From Halomonas chromatireducens (GTDB lineage: Bacteria > Pseudomonadota > Gammaproteobacteria > Pseudomonadales > Halomonadaceae), in the NCBI RefSeq assembly GCF_001545155.1, contig NZ_CP014226.1, forward strand, positions 546,627-556,365: DNA of 9,739 nucleotides, read 5' to 3'. Shown one piece after another: positions 7,610-9,739 of this stretch. The translations under genes were made by a program, and so were the position numbers. The notes under the pieces were generated by a model. The model was not told the DNA's origin. It saw only the letters and a list, made by a program, of their open reading frames with translations, and searched no databases. How positions within the stretch are numbered: the stretch's first letter is position 1; each line of letters opens with the position of its first letter.

Positions 7610-7822
7610 TCTCGCACGCTGGACGGCCGGGTGATACACAATGAGCGCACAGCCGACCTGGCCCCCTCCGGGCGGCAGCAGGATATCGAGCTGGGCTACC
7701 GTTTCCGATCGAGCCGGCACGGTCTCCTGTAGTTGAACCTGAGCCACACACTGGAGCCGGAACATGATCGTTCTGCCCGCTCTGACACGGCGGTGGTCGT
7801 CAACTATCAAGTCGCGTTTTGA
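7610..7822 (+). pseudogene. Decayed C-terminus of an autotransporter-type beta-barrel protein (candidate)
   Basis: One frame reads SRTLDGRVIHNERTADLAPS at 7610-7669, continues to a strand-like DIELGYRFRS, meets an internal TAG at 7730-7732, and continues in the same frame with a strand-like stretch starting LNLSHTLEPEHD. It ends VVVNYQVAF followed by TGA (7820-7822). The spacing of amphipathic beta-strands, the 'PSGR..DIELGY' and 'EP.HD' patterns and the terminal aromatic residue resemble the end of autotransporter barrels such as those of S8 serine proteases; this comparison is from memory. Upstream, a different frame offers SLRQPCALPVSH just before the same point, which suggests a frameshift near 7615. 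No start, ribosome site or passenger domain is visible, so this is a remnant at most. A chance open stretch cannot be excluded without a database search. Confidence 0.45.
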
Positions 7823-7836
7823 GCCGTTGACAGGTT

Positions 7837-8157
7837 TTACAGGCTCTTGATTTCGATAAGGTGACCGATAATGGGGTAGCCGGCTTTCTTGGCGGCCTTT
7901 TCGGCTTCGAGCTGTGCCTCGAGCTTGGAAATGCTGGTGGAGTGGTGTTCGAAGACGCTGTCCTGCTCGAGAGACCGCGTGCGTACCGCTAGCCTGACAA
8001 GATGTCCCGTCTTGTAGGAGCTGGCCGATTGCCCTGGTGACCTGGCTTCCTTGTCGGGCGCTGGGCGGGGCTGTCGCTTGCTCTCCTGCTTGGGATTTTG
8101 AAAGGCGTTGATTTCACGCCGCATTGACTCTTCAAATTCCTGTAGCTCTGTCTTCAT
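7837..8157 (-). CDS. Hypothetical 106-residue protein, orphan
   Basis: I do not recognise this gene. The product begins MKTELQEFEESMRREINAFQ, a charged amphipathic helix, followed by a polar low-complexity part (about 21-45, with Lys, Arg, Gln, Pro and Ser). A middle segment (about 50-75, with GHLVRLAVRTRSLEQDS) precedes a second helix, about 76-92 (ISKLEAQLEAEKAAKK), and the end is hydrophobic (YPIIGHLIEIKSL). There is no signal peptide, membrane helix or cysteine. It is likely cytoplasmic and helical and may form a coiled coil. The ATG is preceded on the minus strand by AAAGAGAG, a fair ribosome site about 6 nt away. Base composition is lower in GC than the sox genes, and neither neighbour is related, which suggests acquisition from elsewhere. 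A dyad lies 45-67 bp upstream. It could be a real accessory gene; coding status is moderately likely. Confidence 0.5.
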   Translation of the reverse strand: MKTELQEFEESMRREINAFQNPKQESKRQPRPAPDKEARSPGQSASSYKTGHLVRLAVRTRSLEQDSVFEHHSTSISKLEAQLEAEKAAKKAGYPIIGHLIEIKSL

Positions 8158-8201
8158 TGGCTCTCTTTAACGTCGGTAAGGTAATCAAGCTCAAGGTGGC
8201 G

Positions 8202-8224
8202 TTAGTGAGTATCAGTTTCACTAA
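8202..8224. promoter_or_regulatory. Dyad upstream of the orphan ORF, possible operator
   Basis: TTAGTGA (8202-8208) and TCACTAA (8218-8224) are perfect 7-bp inverted repeats around a 9-nt spacer GTATCAGTT. They lie 45-67 bp upstream of the minus-strand ORF start at 8157. On the minus strand, the spacer region contains GATACT, a possible -10, with TTACCA 18 bp upstream of it. The dyad would then overlap a promoter, as an operator does. The repeat is seen; the promoter and role are inferred. Confidence 0.35.
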
Positions 8225-8453
8225 TCGAAGTTGGTAATTGTGTTGCATCACATATAGCGGTTGGGCCGCAGTGTCATCCAGTAATGTCCCGGCCAGACCA
8301 GGGCAAAGTGGCGAGGTAAGTCTCGAAGTGGCAGGGATCTGGCGAACCAAGGTCGACGTTGCGCTGCTATCTCTCGTCGCCCTTAGAGTGAGCCCTCTGT
8401 TGCCTGCTTGGGTGCTGCTGCAGTGAATCTTGCTTGATAGTCTGGCCTGTTCA

Positions 8454-8467
8454 ATAACCCAGGTTAT
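8454..8467. repeat. 14-bp palindrome in the intergenic gap
   Basis: ATAACC-CA-GGTTAT is a perfect 6-bp inverted repeat with a 2-nt centre, about 270 bp before the ChaN-like gene. It could be a protein-binding site. It is distant from any obvious start codon, so the meaning is unclear. Confidence 0.3.
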
Positions 8468-8739
8468 GAGTCGTTCGCCTGGACTCGAATAAACAGCGGC
8501 AGGGCACCACGCATTCGCAGTTGGAATCGCCGCAATTCTGAAGAATATCCAAACCTCAGTTCCCGAACAACCTGAAAAAATAGCCCTCCTTCTCGACACG
8601 TGACGAACGACAAGGTCTGGCTCGGTCGCCCAGAGGGCGCCTGACTTCAACGGCGATGGCCTGCGGTCGATATGTGATGGCTGCCAAGACGCACTGAATG
8701 CGCCATGATGGTGTGAGTGTAACCGTGCAGGAGCCACCG

Positions 8740-9739
8740 ATGCCATTTCCACCTTTCTTACTCAAGGGGCGCCTGACGCTTGTGTGTCTGGTTTGCGCAC
8801 TCCTGTCGAACCCCATTGCCGTTCAGGCCGGCTCCTGTCCCGCGCCCGGGCAGTGGTTGCAACCCGAGGGGGCGGGCCTGGCGGCGAATGACCTCTTTGC
8901 CGAGCTGGCCGAGCGCGATGTTGTGCTGCTTGGTGAGCAGCACGACAACATGGATCATCATCGCTGGCAGCTGCATACCCTGGCGGGCTTGCATGGGCGT
9001 CGGCCCAATATGGTCATCGCCCTGGAGATGCTGCCGCGAGAGGCACAGCCGGCGCTCGATGCCTGGGTAGCGGGCGAACTCAGTGAACAGGCGTTTATTG
9101 ATGAGAGTCGCTGGAACACCGCCTGGGGCTTTGATCCGGCCCTCTACCTGCCCATCCTGCATTTTGCCCGTCTGCATCGGGTGCCACTCAAGGCGGTCAA
9201 TGTGACCCCGGAGCTGCGTGGACGGCTGGTCGAGGAGGGCTGGGAGGCGGTGCCGGAAGCCGAGCGCTTCGGTATCACCGCACCGGCCGAGCCGCCGGCT
9301 GCCTATCGCGAGCGCCTGGCGGAGGTATATGCGCAGCATCCGTCTCGTGGCGACGAGGCGGGGCTCGAGCGCTTCATCAATGCACAGCTGGTTTGGGATC
9401 GGGCCATGGCTTACGGCCTGGCAGAAGCCGTAGAGGGTGCGGAGATGGTCGTCGGTCTGATTGGCCAGGGCCATCTGCAGTTCGAACATGGTGTGCCCCA
9501 TCAGTTGACGGCCCTTGGCATTGAAAACCAAGCGACGCTATTGCCCTGGGCCGTGGGCGGGGAGGCGTGTGGACCACCGCCGGACGGCCTGGCCCGGGCT
9601 GTCTTCACTCTCGACGAGAGCCGCCATGAGGCAAGCCCTCCTATGCAGCTGGGCGTCTACACCACGCCCCATGAATCCGGTGTCGAAATTCATGCCATTC
9701 TCGAGGGCTCGGTTGCCGAACAGGCGGGGCTCGAGGCGA
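8740..9739 (+). CDS. Exported ChaN/DUF399 family (Tiki-like) protein with start of PDZ domain, 3' truncated by window
   Basis: The visible 333 codons encode a secreted protein of the haem-binding-uptake/ChaN family, related to the Tiki/TraB fold. Members have been linked to haem or iron handling or to metal-dependent peptidase activity; the role here is unproven. The ATG at 8740 has a strong ribosome site, AGGAG (8729-8733), 6 nt upstream. Residues 1-30 form a signal peptide (hydrophobic 12-22) with a likely cut at VQA/GS. C33 follows GS but the -3 residue is Ala, so a lipobox is weak. The domain at about 50-272 has VVLLGEQHDN (61-70), the ALEMLPR motif (94-100), WNTAWGFDP (125-133) and GLIGQGHLQFEHG (239-251), which carry the Glu and His residues expected at the family's metal site. 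From about residue 303, LGVY...GVEIHAILEGSVAEQAGLEA matches the start of a PDZ domain. No stop occurs before the window end. The promoter is not clear. Confidence 0.85.
   Translation, partial: MPFPPFLLKGRLTLVCLVCALLSNPIAVQAGSCPAPGQWLQPEGAGLAANDLFAELAERDVVLLGEQHDNMDHHRWQLHTLAGLHGRRPNMVIALEMLPREAQPALDAWVAGELSEQAFIDESRWNTAWGFDPALYLPILHFARLHRVPLKAVNVTPELRGRLVEEGWEAVPEAERFGITAPAEPPAAYRERLAEVYAQHPSRGDEAGLERFINAQLVWDRAMAYGLAEAVEGAEMVVGLIGQGHLQFEHGVPHQLTALGIENQATLLPWAVGGEACGPPPDGLARAVFTLDESRHEASPPMQLGVYTTPHESGVEIHAILEGSVAEQAGLEA

Larger units (their letters stand above)
8158..8739. other. 580-bp gap without a convincing gene, low GC in parts
   Basis: Both strands were read. The longest open frame (8132-8752, minus) overlaps the orphan ORF and the ChaN-like start, has no recognisable domain and has an unnatural residue mix, so I treat it as chance. 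By hand count, 8161-8280 and 8521-8580 are about 42-47% GC, against about 62% in a sampled soxA line. The gap should hold the promoters of the two divergent flanking genes. It contains dyads at 8202-8224 and 8454-8467, and a short CGCCC-AGA-GGGCG hairpin near 8628-8640. No tRNA or intact insertion sequence was seen. Confidence 0.55.

Noticed and set aside
7821..7846. GAGCC...GGCTC dyad between the gene remnant and the orphan ORF
   Set aside because: The stem is only 5 bp with a 16-nt loop and no clean T-run on either strand, so it is too weak to call a terminator.
8270..8460. Possible transposase scraps in minus-strand frames
   Set aside because: A short stretch (TYLATLPWSGRDITG) recalled an insertion-sequence transposase, but it has no catalytic motif, no terminal repeats and several stops nearby.
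8470..8500. tRNA T-loop-like TTCGAGTCC on the minus strand
   Set aside because: The flanking bases do not form a T stem, and no acceptor stem, anticodon arm or CCA fits around it.
8132..8752. 206-residue minus-strand ORF across the gap
   Set aside because: It overlaps both the orphan ORF and the start of the well-supported ChaN-like gene, has no recognisable domain, and its Ser/Arg/Thr-rich mix looks like out-of-frame reading.
8758..9531. 257-codon minus-strand ORF opposite the ChaN-like gene
   Set aside because: It is a shadow of the + strand gene, which has a signal peptide, a ribosome site and family motifs.

Overview
The window looks like chromosome from a GC-rich aerobic gammaproteobacterium. 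Gene content, protein style and the sarcosine oxidase gene order point to the Halomonadaceae or a pseudomonad-like relative; that placement is inference, as no marker gene is present.

Positions 1-4806 (+ strand) hold the 3' part of a sarcosine catabolism operon: the end of soxD, then soxA, soxG and purU. Heterotetrameric sarcosine oxidase (SoxBDAG) oxidises sarcosine, the last N-methyl intermediate of glycine betaine/choline breakdown, to glycine and passes the methyl carbon to tetrahydrofolate. PurU hydrolyses 10-formyl-THF to formate and THF, which would keep folate available. The genes are tightly packed: soxD/soxA overlap by ATGA and soxA/soxG overlap by 8 bp. A perfect GC-rich hairpin lies in the 46-bp soxG-purU gap, and a terminator-like dyad follows purU.

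After an AT-rich leader (about 4867-4997) comes a secreted YkuD-type L,D-transpeptidase (+). Convergent to it, with 5 bp between stop codons, is a minus-strand gene for a membrane diguanylate cyclase whose periplasmic part is an NMT1/THI5-like solute-binding domain.

Positions 7361-8739 are gene-poor and in places clearly lower in GC. They contain what looks like the decayed C-terminus of an autotransporter-type beta-barrel protein (+, about 7610-7822, internal stop), a 106-residue orphan ORF (-, 7837-8157), and about 580 bp without a convincing gene but with small dyads. This stretch looks like a scar of gene loss or of a horizontal insertion.

The window ends inside a + strand gene (from 8740) for an exported ChaN/DUF399 (Tiki-like) protein that appears to be entering a C-terminal PDZ domain. 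I did not find a CRISPR array, RNA gene, intact mobile element or clear new multi-gene system. The most interesting material is the sensor-cyclase fusion, the soxG-purU hairpin and the scar region.
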